Source: Rhodospirillaceae bacterium
GTDB taxonomy: Bacteria > Pseudomonadota > Gammaproteobacteria > Steroidobacterales > Rariloculaceae
NCBI GenBank assembly: GCA_024638465.1
Contig: JAHEKF010000010.1
Coordinates: forward strand, 1 to 64,000
Direction: 5' to 3'
DNA: 64,000 bases
A program made the translations under genes and the position numbers. Below, in pieces: positions 19,612 through 30,078 of the stretch (positions are counted from its first letter, which is position 1; the number at the start of each line of letters is the position of its first letter). A model generated the notes under the pieces. It ran no database searches. It worked only from the letters and a program-made list of their open reading frames with translations, and was not told the DNA's origin.

Positions 19612-22600
19612 AACGTTCTCTCCAGCAGATTTTCAACCGCTTTTATCAACTGGCCTTCCTGGTATGGCTTGCCGAGGTAATCGTTGACGCCGATCTCTAT
19701 TGCGCGCGCACGGTGCTTTTCTCCCGTACGCGACGTAATCATGATGATCGGGATGTCTCTGTGCTTCTCGTCGTTGCGAACATGGGATGCGAATTGGTAG
19801 CCATCCATGCGGGGCATCTCGATATCGAGCAATATGATGTCGGGATCCTGGTCCTGCATCACGCTGATCGCGTCGAGGCCGTCGCGCGCTGTCAGAACGC
19901 GTACGCCTTTTCGCTCGAGAAGCCGCTGAGTAACACGGCGCATCGTAATCGAATCGTCGACGACGAGCGCAGCGATCTGCTCATCCTCTACCCGTCGTTC
20001 CGGCGCTCGCTCTGCAGTATCGAAGTCGGTTTGCGATCGTACCAGTGTGCCCATGTCGAGGATTACGATAATTCGTCCGTCGCCGAGAATCGTCGCGCCC
20101 GATACGCCCGGTACGCTCGCGATCTGCGATCCCAGCGTCTTCACGACAACCTCCCGGCTGCCTTCCAGCGAGTCCGTCAGCAAAGCCGCCGAATTGTCAC
20201 CCGCGCGGACCAGAATGAGGGCCACCGAGGAGTCGTCCTCGGGCAACGCCGACGGCGCAGCACCGACATAAGTACCGAGATGCTGGATCCGATAGCGGAT
20301 GCCGCCATAGTCGACGGTCGGCTCATCCTCAGTCAGCATCTGCAACAATGAATCCCGCGGAACCCTTGTTACGCCCTCTACCGTGGGTAGCGGCAGCGCG
20401 AACGTCTCGTCCCCTACGTTCACAATCAGCGCGTTGGTAATAGCAAGCGTATATGGAAGGCGAATCAGGAAACGCGTCCCTGCTGCGGGCGTCGACTCAA
20501 TCCGCATCGAGCCGCCAAGATTCTTGACCTCGTTACTCACGACGTCCATGCCGACGCCACGGCCCGCCGTCTGGGTCAATTCGCCGGCGGTCGTCAAGCC
20601 AGGAACCAGGATCAACTCCGCCGCGTCGACATCTGAGATCTGCTCATCCTCGCCAAGCAACCCCTGTTCGCGCGCCTTGCGGCGAATCCCTTCGAGATTC
20701 AGCCCGTTACCGTCGTCCGCAACCTCGATCAGAACCTCGGAGCCCTCACGCTTGAGCGTTAGCGTTACCCGGCCGGTTTCGTCCTTGCCGCTCTCGGCAC
20801 GCTCCTGAGGCGATTCGAGTCCATGCACCACCGCGTTCCGAAGAAGGTGCTCGAACGCTGGCAACATGCACTCCAGCACCTGACGATCCAGCTCGCCGGT
20901 TGCGCCCTCGACAACAAGCTCGGCGGATTTTCCGGTCTCTGCCGCGGCCTGGCGCACGATTCTTGCGAATCTCGGGACATGGCGCTGGAATGACACCATG
21001 CGTGTTTGCATGAGCCCGTCCTGGACTTCGGTGGTAACGCGCGCCTGCTGCGTAAGCAGCGTGTCGGTCTCATTGGCAAGGTCGCGCAGCAGGTCGTTGA
21101 TACTTGCTACGTCGCTCGCCGTTTCGGCGAGTGCCCGGGAGAGTTGCTGAATGTTGGAGTAGCGATCGAGCTCGAGCGGATCGAAGTCCTCATCCTCTTC
21201 CGCATCCTGCCGGTGGCGATGCAGAATCTCCGCTTCCGTCTCGGCCTCGAGATTACGCAACTGCTCGCGTAATCTGATAACCGTTTGACTGAGCTCCTTG
21301 AGGCTGAAGTCGAACGAATGCGCTTGTTGATTCAGACGCGACTGGAAGATACTGATCTCCCCCGCCCCGTTCAACAGTGAATCGAGAAGATCCGCATCGA
21401 CGCGGACGAGCTCCTGACCCGACGAGAGTTGCTGAACGGGCTCAGGCTCCGCGGCATCTTCCGGCTCCCCAGCCGCGGGAGCCTCGGCCGGCACCTCGGC
21501 AATTACGGCTATCGCGTCTTCGGCATCCGCCTCGATCTGTGCCTCATCCGGAAGCCCGCCGGGCGATTCCTCGCTGACATCGTCGGAGAGCTCCCCGGCG
21601 ATTTCGTCCCGCCGATCTTCCTCAGGCACTTCATCGACAGACTCTTCAGCGACGGCGTCCAGTCCCTGTTGCGTTATTTCCTCGGCGGTATCCGCCGCGG
21701 AAACCTCGAGATCATCTCGTTGCGACACGGCCGGGATCTCGTCGCCGGTTCCGGCTTCCGTATCCTCTACGAGCGCGTCCGCCTGTACTGCGGCAATGTC
21801 CTCGGGTTCCTTGGCGGCCTCCCCGACCCCGGCAGCCAGCTCATCGCCGGACAGGCCCGGCGGCTCGGGCACGGCGAACAGCGTCGGCGGCGCATCGACA
21901 CTGTCGGCGTCGAGAACCGTATCGGGTGGCACATCGCCGCCTACAAGCTCGCCGATCTCCGCCAGCAGGTCCGGTTGACTGGCGACATGCTGACCCGCCG
22001 AGACCGCATCGCGCATGTGATGCAGCTCATCGAAACTTCGCTGTACGAGATCGACGACAGCGTCCGGCGCGGCGGCGGCGCTACCCGAGAGTCTCGTGAT
22101 GAGACCCTCGACTTCGTGACTGAGGTCGCCCATTGCCGAGATCCCGGCCATTCGGGCGCCACCCTTGAGCGTGTGCAGCAGTCGCTGCAGCTCGACGAGT
22201 CTGTCCGGCGAGGGCTCGTCGCCACGAAGATCCGCCAGAGCCAGTTCTGCGCTTTCGAGTAACTCTGCTGCTTCGTCCGCGAAGATGGCGGCGATTTCCG
22301 GGTCGAAATCGACCTCCTCCACAACGGCTGGCGGTGGCGACTCCTCGGGGGCCGCCGGGTGCGCCGAAACGAGCGCCTGCAACTGCTCCCGCAGAGTGGT
22401 AGTGTCGTCGGAGAATTCCTCATTCGCGCTTAGCGAGTCGGCCATGCGCTCCAGGGTGTCGGCCGTGTTTTTCAGGGCCGCCAGTCCATCTTCTTCGAGC
22501 TGTCCTTCAGTCTCGTACAGTTTGGCGAGATAGCCCGCAAGCGGTTCCGTCAGCTCGATCGCCGGCTCGAATCCAGCCATGTTCGCGCTACCGAGCAACG

Positions 22601-25034
22601 TGTGCGACGCCCTGAACAGCGGTTCCTCGACGACGGCAGGTACCGAAGAGGACTCCATCGCAGCGACGCTCTCGCGAATCGTAACGAGATGGCCACGCAT
22701 CTCCTTGACGAAGATATCCGCGAGAACGGGGTCCATCTGCGCTGAGTCGCTCTCCCCATCGCTGCCATCCTGCTCTTGCGTCGCGGCGGCAACGCCGGCG
22801 GTGTCGTCCGGCGATATCGTCGTCGCGGAACTACCGTCTGCGAGTGCTGCGGCCTCTCGCGTCAGCGACTCGGTGTCGGCAGTGGGCTCCGTGCCGATTT
22901 CAAGCTGCTCGACGAGATCAGGCAGAAAATCGGCCGCTCTCTCCAGGAAGCCGACGATTTCGTCGCTCGATTCCAGCGTCTGGTTGATGATTCGGTTGAG
23001 GAGATTCTCGACGCTCCACGCGAACTCGGCGATGATTTCGGCGCCGACCATGCGACCGCTTCCCTTGAGCGTGTGGAAGGAACGCCGCGCCGCAGTCAAC
23101 GCTTCGAAGTCTTCCCGATTTTCGCTCCAGGCAGGCAGATGGCGCCGCAGACTTGCAATCTCTTCTTTCGCTTCCTCAATAAAGATTTCGACGAGTTCCG
23201 GATCGGGGCGATCCGATTCAGATTTCATGACGGCCGGATGTTGCGTTATCGTCGCTGAACTCGCGGCTTCGGGCTCCGCTTCGGCTTCGGCCTCGAGCGC
23301 CTCGACGCGCGCGGAAAGTTCCTCTTCGTCCGGCACCCTTGACGCGCTGTCGAGAAGGTCGAGACAGCGTTCGGCATTCTCGAGCATGTACCAGGGATCG
23401 CGGCGGCCGGCGCTGATCGTCTCGAGATAATATTCCAGGCTTACAACGGAATCCGCGAGCCGCTCGGTCAGCATCGCGGATAACGGCTCCACGCCGGGAG
23501 CCAGACGGCTCGAGACTATCGTGCCTATTCGTTCGGCGACGGCCACAGCGCGGGTCTTGCCCAGCATCATGAGGCCGGCAGTAATCCCTCTGAGCTGCGG
23601 TCCGACCTGATCGAGCATGCGAACATCGCCGGGGTGATTGACGAGCGCGACGATAGCTTCCTTGATACGGGCAAGATTGACGATGCATTCGCCGACTACG
23701 GAAGCAGTCGCCTGGCGTAGCTGCGTTGCCGCGCTCTCCGTGGCTTCAGCGTCGCGGTCGCCCGGAGCCGCTGCCTTTACGAGCTCCGTATCAAGCGCAT
23801 CCTCAACATCCAGCATCGTGGCCGCCACCTGCTCGAGAGCGGCTGATTCTGGCGTGCGGTTGTTATCGACAAAGGTCTTCAGCGATTGTGTTTGTTCCTG
23901 GATCGCATCGCGGGCGTCGGCGAGCCCCAGGACACCGAGCGTGTCGCTGATCTTCTTCAGCATGTCGAGCTGCGGTACGAGATCCTCGATGTTCTCCATT
24001 CCCGTGCGAACGTAGATATCGAGTACGTCTTTGACGCTGCCGAGGTCCTCCTTGATCGCTACCGCAACGGCTTGCATGAGCTTGGCACTGGGTCCCGCCA
24101 GCCCTTCTCTGGCGCTCGCCAACTGCTCCTCCTCGGGAACCAGTTCACCAAGTCCGTAGGTCGAGCGGATGCTGACGAGACGCTCGCTGTCGCTCTTGGC
24201 GCGCGCCGCATAGTAGAGCAGGCTGTTGACCAGCTCGACCGGCGGTGCCTCGTCGAACGCGCCTTCACCGCGGTCCTGAAGCCGCTTGAGCTGCCTATCG
24301 GCCTGACCAACCAATCGCTTCAGCGGGATCGATGCCTCGAGTCCATGGTCCTTCAACGCCTCCAGAACACCCGTCAGAACGAACCAGAGTTGCCGGACAG
24401 GCTCGAGCGACGCCGTCTCTTCCAGCTCGCGACTGACGCGAATGAGCTCGCGCAGATTTTCGTCGGTATCCTGATCCCTGATCCAGCCCAGAAGCGCAGC
24501 CTGAAACTCGATTCGCAAACCTGCTACGAGACGTTTGAACGCCGCGACATCGTCGTCGGACAGGTTCACGCCCTGGGCAAACCCGGCGTCGGGCAGGGTC
24601 GGTGCCTGATTCAGCAGCACGATGGAACCTTCTGACATCAGTTCCCGGCCGCGATGGCTGCGCAGGTCGTTGAGAAGCGGAAGCAGCACCAGCGCAAGAT
24701 CCTTGCCACCGCCCATGAGCCTGTCGAGGTAAGCCGGCAGCTGAACCATCGCGCGAACGAGCGTCTCTACGCCCTGGTCGATTTCGTCCTGATCGCTCGC
24801 TGACGCGAGGTAGCGACAAGTCTCCTCCATCTCCTCCGCAAGCAGCGCCGCGCCGTGAATTTCGGCGATCTTGAGCGCACCTTGCGACTGATGCATCAGC
24901 TCCGCGCAGCGCATCATCGTCCGTTTGTCGGCACCGCCGTCGACGAAGTGCTCCAGCTGCGCGCGGGCTTCATCCAGCGTCGCGACCAGTTCGTTACTGA
25001 CCAGATCGAGCGACTGAGCAGCCATTTCGTTCAT
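19608..25034 (-). CDS. chpA: ChpA/PilL-like hybrid histidine kinase with multiple Hpt domains, CheA kinase core, CheW domain and C-terminal receiver
   Basis: 1808 aa; Hpt motifs SFHTLKGSGR and LLHTLKGGAR; kinase HLLRNAVVHG, DDGNGLNLEGI, GRGVGMDVV; receiver VVDDSITMRRV...LLDIEMPRMDGYQF. Confidence 0.93.
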   Translation of the reverse strand: MNEMAAQSLDLVSNELVATLDEARAQLEHFVDGGADKRTMMRCAELMHQSQGALKIAEIHGAALLAEEMEETCRYLASASDQDEIDQGVETLVRAMVQLPAYLDRLMGGGKDLALVLLPLLNDLRSHRGRELMSEGSIVLLNQAPTLPDAGFAQGVNLSDDDVAAFKRLVAGLRIEFQAALLGWIRDQDTDENLRELIRVSRELEETASLEPVRQLWFVLTGVLEALKDHGLEASIPLKRLVGQADRQLKRLQDRGEGAFDEAPPVELVNSLLYYAARAKSDSERLVSIRSTYGLGELVPEEEQLASAREGLAGPSAKLMQAVAVAIKEDLGSVKDVLDIYVRTGMENIEDLVPQLDMLKKISDTLGVLGLADARDAIQEQTQSLKTFVDNNRTPESAALEQVAATMLDVEDALDTELVKAAAPGDRDAEATESAATQLRQATASVVGECIVNLARIKEAIVALVNHPGDVRMLDQVGPQLRGITAGLMMLGKTRAVAVAERIGTIVSSRLAPGVEPLSAMLTERLADSVVSLEYYLETISAGRRDPWYMLENAERCLDLLDSASRVPDEEELSARVEALEAEAEAEPEAASSATITQHPAVMKSESDRPDPELVEIFIEEAKEEIASLRRHLPAWSENREDFEALTAARRSFHTLKGSGRMVGAEIIAEFAWSVENLLNRIINQTLESSDEIVGFLERAADFLPDLVEQLEIGTEPTADTESLTREAAALADGSSATTISPDDTAGVAAATQEQDGSDGESDSAQMDPVLADIFVKEMRGHLVTIRESVAAMESSSVPAVVEEPLFRASHTLLGSANMAGFEPAIELTEPLAGYLAKLYETEGQLEEDGLAALKNTADTLERMADSLSANEEFSDDTTTLREQLQALVSAHPAAPEESPPPAVVEEVDFDPEIAAIFADEAAELLESAELALADLRGDEPSPDRLVELQRLLHTLKGGARMAGISAMGDLSHEVEGLITRLSGSAAAAPDAVVDLVQRSFDELHHMRDAVSAGQHVASQPDLLAEIGELVGGDVPPDTVLDADSVDAPPTLFAVPEPPGLSGDELAAGVGEAAKEPEDIAAVQADALVEDTEAGTGDEIPAVSQRDDLEVSAADTAEEITQQGLDAVAEESVDEVPEEDRRDEIAGELSDDVSEESPGGLPDEAQIEADAEDAIAVIAEVPAEAPAAGEPEDAAEPEPVQQLSSGQELVRVDADLLDSLLNGAGEISIFQSRLNQQAHSFDFSLKELSQTVIRLREQLRNLEAETEAEILHRHRQDAEEDEDFDPLELDRYSNIQQLSRALAETASDVASINDLLRDLANETDTLLTQQARVTTEVQDGLMQTRMVSFQRHVPRFARIVRQAAAETGKSAELVVEGATGELDRQVLECMLPAFEHLLRNAVVHGLESPQERAESGKDETGRVTLTLKREGSEVLIEVADDGNGLNLEGIRRKAREQGLLGEDEQISDVDAAELILVPGLTTAGELTQTAGRGVGMDVVSNEVKNLGGSMRIESTPAAGTRFLIRLPYTLAITNALIVNVGDETFALPLPTVEGVTRVPRDSLLQMLTEDEPTVDYGGIRYRIQHLGTYVGAAPSALPEDDSSVALILVRAGDNSAALLTDSLEGSREVVVKTLGSQIASVPGVSGATILGDGRIIVILDMGTLVRSQTDFDTAERAPERRVEDEQIAALVVDDSITMRRVTQRLLERKGVRVLTARDGLDAISVMQDQDPDIILLDIEMPRMDGYQFASHVRNDEKHRDIPIIMITSRTGEKHRARAIEIGVNDYLGKPYQEGQLIKAVENLLERTL

Positions 25035-25049
25035 GGGGGGCTCGCCTCG

Positions 25050-26405
25050 TCAGCCCGACTGAAGACGTTGTTCGACAGGGGCTTCCTCCGCCGATTCCGC
25101 TTTTGACGCCACCGCCTCACCCTGCTTCAGGCTCACGGCGACTTCCTGCTGACTGAGAATCCCGGTTCCGGTCGGAGCGTTCGGCAGCACGAATCCGCTC
25201 ACGGTCTTGCGTAGCTGACTCGCCAACTGCGACAGCTTGCTAATGGCATTGGAAGTCGAAGCCGTTGACTCCATCGCTTTCGAGCTGATCTCCTGCAAGA
25301 CCTGCATGTTTTTCGAAATATTGGCGGCGGCCTCGTCCTGGTCCTTGGAAGAGGTGGAGATATTCTGGACCAGGCTCGCGATCTGATGGGAAACCTGTTC
25401 GATCTCGATCAGGGCGGCACCGGCATTCTCGGCCAGCAGCGAGCCGCCGACAACGTCGGTCGTGCTGCGCTCCATCGCGACAACGGCTTCATTCGTATCC
25501 GATTGAATCGTGCTGACGAGGACTTCGATCTGCTTGGTTGCGTTACCCGATCGCTCCGCAAGCTTCTGCACTTCGTCGGCCACGACGGCGAAACCACGCC
25601 CGGCCTCGCCGGCCCGCGATGCCTCAATCGACGCATTCAAGGCGAGAATGTTGGTCTGTTCTGCGATTTCCTCGATCAGCGCGACGATATTGCCGATCTC
25701 CTGGGAGCTCTCCCCGAGCCGCTTGATGCGCTGCGACGTCTCCTGAATCGTCTCGCGAATCGTGTTCATGCCCTGGATGTTGCGGCGAACGGCCTCTCCA
25801 CCCTTGTGAGCCACATCGACAGAGTGTCGTGCCACGTCGGAGCAGCGCTCCGCATTTCCCGAGACTTCCTCGATCGCTGCGACGACCTGGCCGATCGACA
25901 TCGTTGCCGCGCTCGCCTGCTTCGATTGGGTCTCGCTGGCCCTGACGAGATGTTGTGACGCTGCCTCCGTTTGCTTCGCGGCAGCATCGACCAGGATGGA
26001 AGAATCCTTGATCGTCGTTACGAGATCGCGAAGCGCTTCGATCGCGTAGTTGATCGAATCGGCAATCGCGCCCGTGATGTCTTCGGTCACCGTCGCCTGG
26101 ACCGTAAGATCACCATCGGCAAGGGACGAGAGCTCATCGAGGAGGCGCAATATCGCTTGCTGGTTCTGCTCGTTCTGCTCGGCCTGCAGACTCGCTGCGC
26201 GCCGCAGATCCCCCGCGCGGTGATACGCAACCACCATGAGCAGCACGAGGATGAGCGCGCCAGTCACCAGCGCCAGCATCATGCGACCATCGCCCGTGTC
26301 GGCTCCGCCGTTTATCCAGAGCAGCGCGATCGCGCTTCCGAGCACGCCGACGAGAGCCAGAGTGAGCAGCGTGAGGAGCGTCGCCCAGGGACTTTTTTTC
26401 AGCAT
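25050..26405 (-). CDS. pilJ: Methyl-accepting chemotaxis protein PilJ
   Basis: Two TM segments; MCP signalling tip [46 protein letters not shown]. Confidence 0.9.
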   Translation of the reverse strand: MLKKSPWATLLTLLTLALVGVLGSAIALLWINGGADTGDGRMMLALVTGALILVLLMVVAYHRAGDLRRAASLQAEQNEQNQQAILRLLDELSSLADGDLTVQATVTEDITGAIADSINYAIEALRDLVTTIKDSSILVDAAAKQTEAASQHLVRASETQSKQASAATMSIGQVVAAIEEVSGNAERCSDVARHSVDVAHKGGEAVRRNIQGMNTIRETIQETSQRIKRLGESSQEIGNIVALIEEIAEQTNILALNASIEASRAGEAGRGFAVVADEVQKLAERSGNATKQIEVLVSTIQSDTNEAVVAMERSTTDVVGGSLLAENAGAALIEIEQVSHQIASLVQNISTSSKDQDEAAANISKNMQVLQEISSKAMESTASTSNAISKLSQLASQLRKTVSGFVLPNAPTGTGILSQQEVAVSLKQGEAVASKAESAEEAPVEQRLQSG

Positions 26406-26413
26406 CGCTTCAC

Positions 26414-26977
26414 CTATGCCTCCACTTCTTCGCCTGCGCGGAGAAACTGCTCGTCCTGGAGCAACTTTGGGAGACTGAAGCACGGCCATGCCTCGTCGTC
26501 CCGCTGGTAGCCGCCATCGAGATAATTGTCACAGCGGATTACGGTTTGTGGAGCCGCATCCGAATAGTTGCCCGAATTGAACCGGCGAAAGCCGACAACT
26601 TCGTCGACCAGCATTCCGGTCGGGACGTCGCGGCTGGCCAGGACGAGAACGCGCGAGTGACGATCCGTATGCGACGCGCCGCCACCGAGAAACGCTTTCA
26701 GATCGATGACCGTAATGAGCTGGCCGCGCACATTGGCGATACCTCTGAGCCACGGCTTCGCTCCCGGAACCCGCGTTATCGAGTCCGGCACGGCGAGCAC
26801 TTCGCGAATATCGCTCCTGGCAGAAACAAAGCCCTCCTTGCCGAGCCTGAAGCCGACGCCGATCCATTCCTCGCCCTGTTCCTCCTGGTCGGCTCGACTC
26901 GCGATCGCCGCACGCGCACGCTGTTCGAGAGCTACCAGAAGGTCGAATGGCCGGTCGCTAAGATCACTGAGCGTCAA
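26414..26977 (-). CDS. pilI: CheW-family protein PilI
   Basis: CheW domain ([25 protein letters not shown]); position between pilH and pilJ. Confidence 0.88.
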   Translation of the reverse strand: MTLSDLSDRPFDLLVALEQRARAAIASRADQEEQGEEWIGVGFRLGKEGFVSARSDIREVLAVPDSITRVPGAKPWLRGIANVRGQLITVIDLKAFLGGGASHTDRHSRVLVLASRDVPTGMLVDEVVGFRRFNSGNYSDAAPQTVIRCDNYLDGGYQRDDEAWPCFSLPKLLQDEQFLRAGEEVEA

Positions 26978-27357
26978 GCAAGACTCCCGGCGGATCGGTT
27001 CAGGATCTCTTCGGCCTTCGCAACGAGAGCCGTCGCGGATACGGGTTTCACCAGGTAGTCGACCGCGCCCTGACGCAAACCCCAGATTCGGTCCGTCTCC
27101 TGGCTTTTCGTCGTGACCATGACGACCGGTATCGATTGCGTCGATGGATCGCGGTTCAGGGTGCGCGTCGCCTGAAAGCCATTGACGTCGGGCATGACAA
27201 CGTCCATCAGAATAAGGTCCGGGCGCATCTCACGCGCGAGCGCGATGCACTCCGAACCGCTGGTTGCGGACACGGTCTCGAAACCGTGTTTCTCCAGCGC
27301 AGTCTTCATGACATGCACTTCCGTGGGGGAATCGTCGACGATCATTACTAACGCCAT
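26974..27357 (-). CDS. pilH: Twitching motility response regulator PilH
   Basis: Receiver domain MIVDDSPTEVHVMKTALEKHGFE...DLILMDVVMPDVNGFQATR. Confidence 0.9.
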   Translation of the reverse strand: MALVMIVDDSPTEVHVMKTALEKHGFETVSATSGSECIALAREMRPDLILMDVVMPDVNGFQATRTLNRDPSTQSIPVVMVTTKSQETDRIWGLRQGAVDYLVKPVSATALVAKAEEILNRSAGSLA

Positions 27358-27378
27358 GACGCTTTAAATCCTGTCGTT

Positions 27379-27786
27379 TTACTTCGAAGTATGGGTTTGG
27401 ATTGCACCGAGAAGCTCGTCCTTGGTGAATGGCTTCGTCAGATATTGCTCCGAGCCCACGAGTCGTCCGCGTGCCCGGTCGAAAAGTCCGTCCTTGCTCG
27501 ACAGCATGATGACGGGAGTCTCCTTGAACACTTGATTGTTCTTGATCAGCGAACAAGTTTGATAACCGTCGAGCCTGGGCATCATGATGTCGACAAAAAT
27601 GATATCGGGATGATGGTCCGCGATCTTTGCCAGGGCATCGAAGCCATCGACCGCCGTGAAGACTTCGCAGCCTTCCTTTGCCAGCAACGTCTCTGCCGTC
27701 CTGCGAATGGTCTTGCTGTCGTCAATGACCAGAATTTTCAACCCTTCCAGGTCATTTTTGGGCACAGCGGCACTTCCATTCGACAC
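27379..27786 (-). CDS. pilG: Twitching motility response regulator PilG
   Basis: Receiver domain LVIDDSKTIRRTAETLLAKEGCEV...IIFVDIMMPRLDGYQTC; first gene of the cluster. Confidence 0.9.
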   Translation of the reverse strand: MSNGSAAVPKNDLEGLKILVIDDSKTIRRTAETLLAKEGCEVFTAVDGFDALAKIADHHPDIIFVDIMMPRLDGYQTCSLIKNNQVFKETPVIMLSSKDGLFDRARGRLVGSEQYLTKPFTKDELLGAIQTHTSK

Positions 27787-28040
27787 GCACAGTTCCTCAA
27801 TGAACGCTCAAGATCCAGGCAGGAGGCGACGAAAAGGATCACCGCGCCCAGCTGCCATTCTACATACACGCATGAAGCCTTCCAACGAAGTTGAACGGGC
27901 AATATGGCAATTCGTTTCGGCGCCATTTTCGATGACGACCGGACGGCTGGCATACGTTCTGGCGCCTGATCAAGGTATGGCAGCCCGGCAATCTTGTGCG
28001 ACACTGCAAATCCCCACGAATTATGTGAAGAGGATCTTGG

Positions 28041-29003
28041 ATGAGCGGTACGCGGCGCCTGCTGGGAGTCGTCATGGACCCGATCGAGAGCATCGTGCCG
28101 TCAAAGGACTCGACGCTCGCGATGATGCTAGCCGCTCAGAATCGCGGCTGGACGCTGATTTACCTCACGCAGAACGACCTGTGCGTTCAGGACGGAATCG
28201 CGCTCGGGCGAGGCGCCGAGCTCTCCGTCGCGGATGATCCGGAGCGCTGGTTCGAGCTTCGCGACGCCTGGACGGGAAGACTCGACGAACTCGATGTCAT
28301 TCTCATGCGCAAGGATCCGCCGTTCGATATGGAGTACGTCTATACGACCTATATTCTCGAGCTCGCCGAGATGCGCGGCGCGATGGTCGTCAACCGGCCG
28401 GCCAGCCTGCGTGATATTAATGAGAAAGCGTATACGTGCTGGTTCCCGGATTACGTACCGCGTTGCCTGATTTCCCGCGAACAGCACGAACTCAAGCAGT
28501 TCCTCGAGCGCGAGGGAAAAATCGTCGTCAAACCCCTCGACGGCATGGGCGGGAAATCGATCTTCGTCGTCTCGTCCGGCGATCCGAATACCAGCGTCAT
28601 TCTCGAGACGATGACGGACAACGGCAACTGCTTCGCGCTGGCGCAACAGTTCATCCCCGAGATCGCGGACGGCGACAAACGCATACTCCTTATCGACGGA
28701 GAGGCCATTGACTACGCATTGGCCAGAATTCCGGCCCCGGGAGAGAGTCGCGGCAATCTGGTGGTCGGGGCTCGAGGCGAGGGTCGCGAGCTGACAGCTC
28801 GCGATCGCGAGATTGCGGCGGCGGTCGGGCCGACGCTGCGCGACAAGGGCGTCGTCTTCGCCGGGATCGACGTGATCGGCGACTACCTGACCGAAATCAA
28901 CGTGACGAGCCCCACGGGAATCCGTGAGCTCGACCGGAGCTTCGACCTCACGATCTCCGACGAGCTCCTGGACGCTATCGACCGCAGGCTCCGTCTCGCC
29001 TGA
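28041..29003 (+). CDS. gshB: Glutathione synthase
   Basis: MDPIESIVPSKDSTLAMMLAAQNRGW, VVKPLDGMGGKSIFVV, EINVTSPTGIREL. Confidence 0.96.
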   Translation: MSGTRRLLGVVMDPIESIVPSKDSTLAMMLAAQNRGWTLIYLTQNDLCVQDGIALGRGAELSVADDPERWFELRDAWTGRLDELDVILMRKDPPFDMEYVYTTYILELAEMRGAMVVNRPASLRDINEKAYTCWFPDYVPRCLISREQHELKQFLEREGKIVVKPLDGMGGKSIFVVSSGDPNTSVILETMTDNGNCFALAQQFIPEIADGDKRILLIDGEAIDYALARIPAPGESRGNLVVGARGEGRELTARDREIAAAVGPTLRDKGVVFAGIDVIGDYLTEINVTSPTGIRELDRSFDLTISDELLDAIDRRLRLA

Positions 29004-29016
29004 ACCGTTGATCGAC

Positions 29017-30078
29017 ATGCAACGAACCGTCCCGCTTAGCGTCGCGATCATCGTCATGCTGCTGGCCGGGTGTTCTGCCGAACCGCCGCCGCAGCAGTCA
29101 CGCATCTACTCGATGGGAACCTGGGTCGATGTCAGTATTCGAGGCGCGCCCGCGGCGACCGCCGAATCAGCCCTTGACCGCGTCCGGACCCTGCTGGCCT
29201 CCTACGAGCGTGACTATTACGCATGGGCTCCGGGACAGCTTGCGGACCTGAACGCCAGCATCGCAAACGGAGAGCCCGCGCGCGTCAGCACGGAGCTCGC
29301 GGCATTGATCCGCGAGGCACAACGGCTCTCGGCTCTGAGCGACGGGGCGTTCGAACCGGGTCTGGGCGCGCTGGTCGAGCTGTGGGGTTTTCAATCGCCC
29401 CTCGCCGCGCGCTCGTCGCCACCGTCGCAGGCTGAAATCGATGCACGGCTGGCTGCCGCAACGATCGGCGCGTTGGACATCAGCGGCACGATCATCGTCA
29501 GTGAGACACAGAATATTCTTCTCGATCTGGGTGGGATCGCGAAAGGGGCAGCAGTTGACGCCATCGTCGCTACGCTCCTCGATGCCGGCATCGAGCACGC
29601 ACTGGTCAATGCCGGCGGCGATCTGCGCGCCGTCGGCCGATCGGGCGGAGCAGGCGGAGAGCGGCCGTGGCGCGTCGGAATACGCCACCCGCGTGGTCCC
29701 GGCCTGCTCGGAAACATCGAGCTCGATCGCAACGAAGCCGCATTTACGTCGGGTGATTATGAGCGCTTCTTCGAAGTCGATGGCGCGCGGCTACACCATA
29801 TTCTCGATCCCGCGACCGGGTACCCGATCAGCCATACCCAGGCAGTTACCGTAATCGCCGCCAGCGGCACGCTGGCTGACGCCGCAGCGACGGCCGTCTT
29901 CGTCGCGGGTCCCGAGCGATGGCGTGCAACGGCGCGAGCGCTCGGCGTCGATACCGTGCTGCGCGTCGATGCCGACGGCAGCCTCGAGATGACCAGCTCG
30001 ATGCGAGATCGGCTGAACCCGGCCGCCGCAGCCGATTCGGATATAATCACGCCGCCTGGTCAGGACGAATCGGATTGA
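29017..30078 (+). CDS. apbE: FAD:protein FMN transferase (ApbE-like lipoprotein)
   Basis: Lipobox LLAGC; LDLGGIAKGAAVDAI, NAGGDLRAVG, HHILDPATGYPISHTQAVTVIA. Start trimmed to MQRTVPLSV. Confidence 0.92.
   Translation: MQRTVPLSVAIIVMLLAGCSAEPPPQQSRIYSMGTWVDVSIRGAPAATAESALDRVRTLLASYERDYYAWAPGQLADLNASIANGEPARVSTELAALIREAQRLSALSDGAFEPGLGALVELWGFQSPLAARSSPPSQAEIDARLAAATIGALDISGTIIVSETQNILLDLGGIAKGAAVDAIVATLLDAGIEHALVNAGGDLRAVGRSGGAGGERPWRVGIRHPRGPGLLGNIELDRNEAAFTSGDYERFFEVDGARLHHILDPATGYPISHTQAVTVIAASGTLADAAATAVFVAGPERWRATARALGVDTVLRVDADGSLEMTSSMRDRLNPAAAADSDIITPPGQDESD

Noticed and set aside
20383-24635. Long plus-strand ORFs antisense to chpA (e.g. 22579-23430, 23886-24635)
   Set aside because: Ser/Arg-rich translations typical of antisense frames in GC-rich genes; the minus strand encodes a well-supported 1808-aa protein.
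27786-28041. sRNA or sigma54 promoter between pilG and gshB (TGGCATACGTTCTGGC)
   Set aside because: The -12 GC element is missing and there is no terminator or A/GGA-rich pattern; consistent with an ordinary divergent promoter region.
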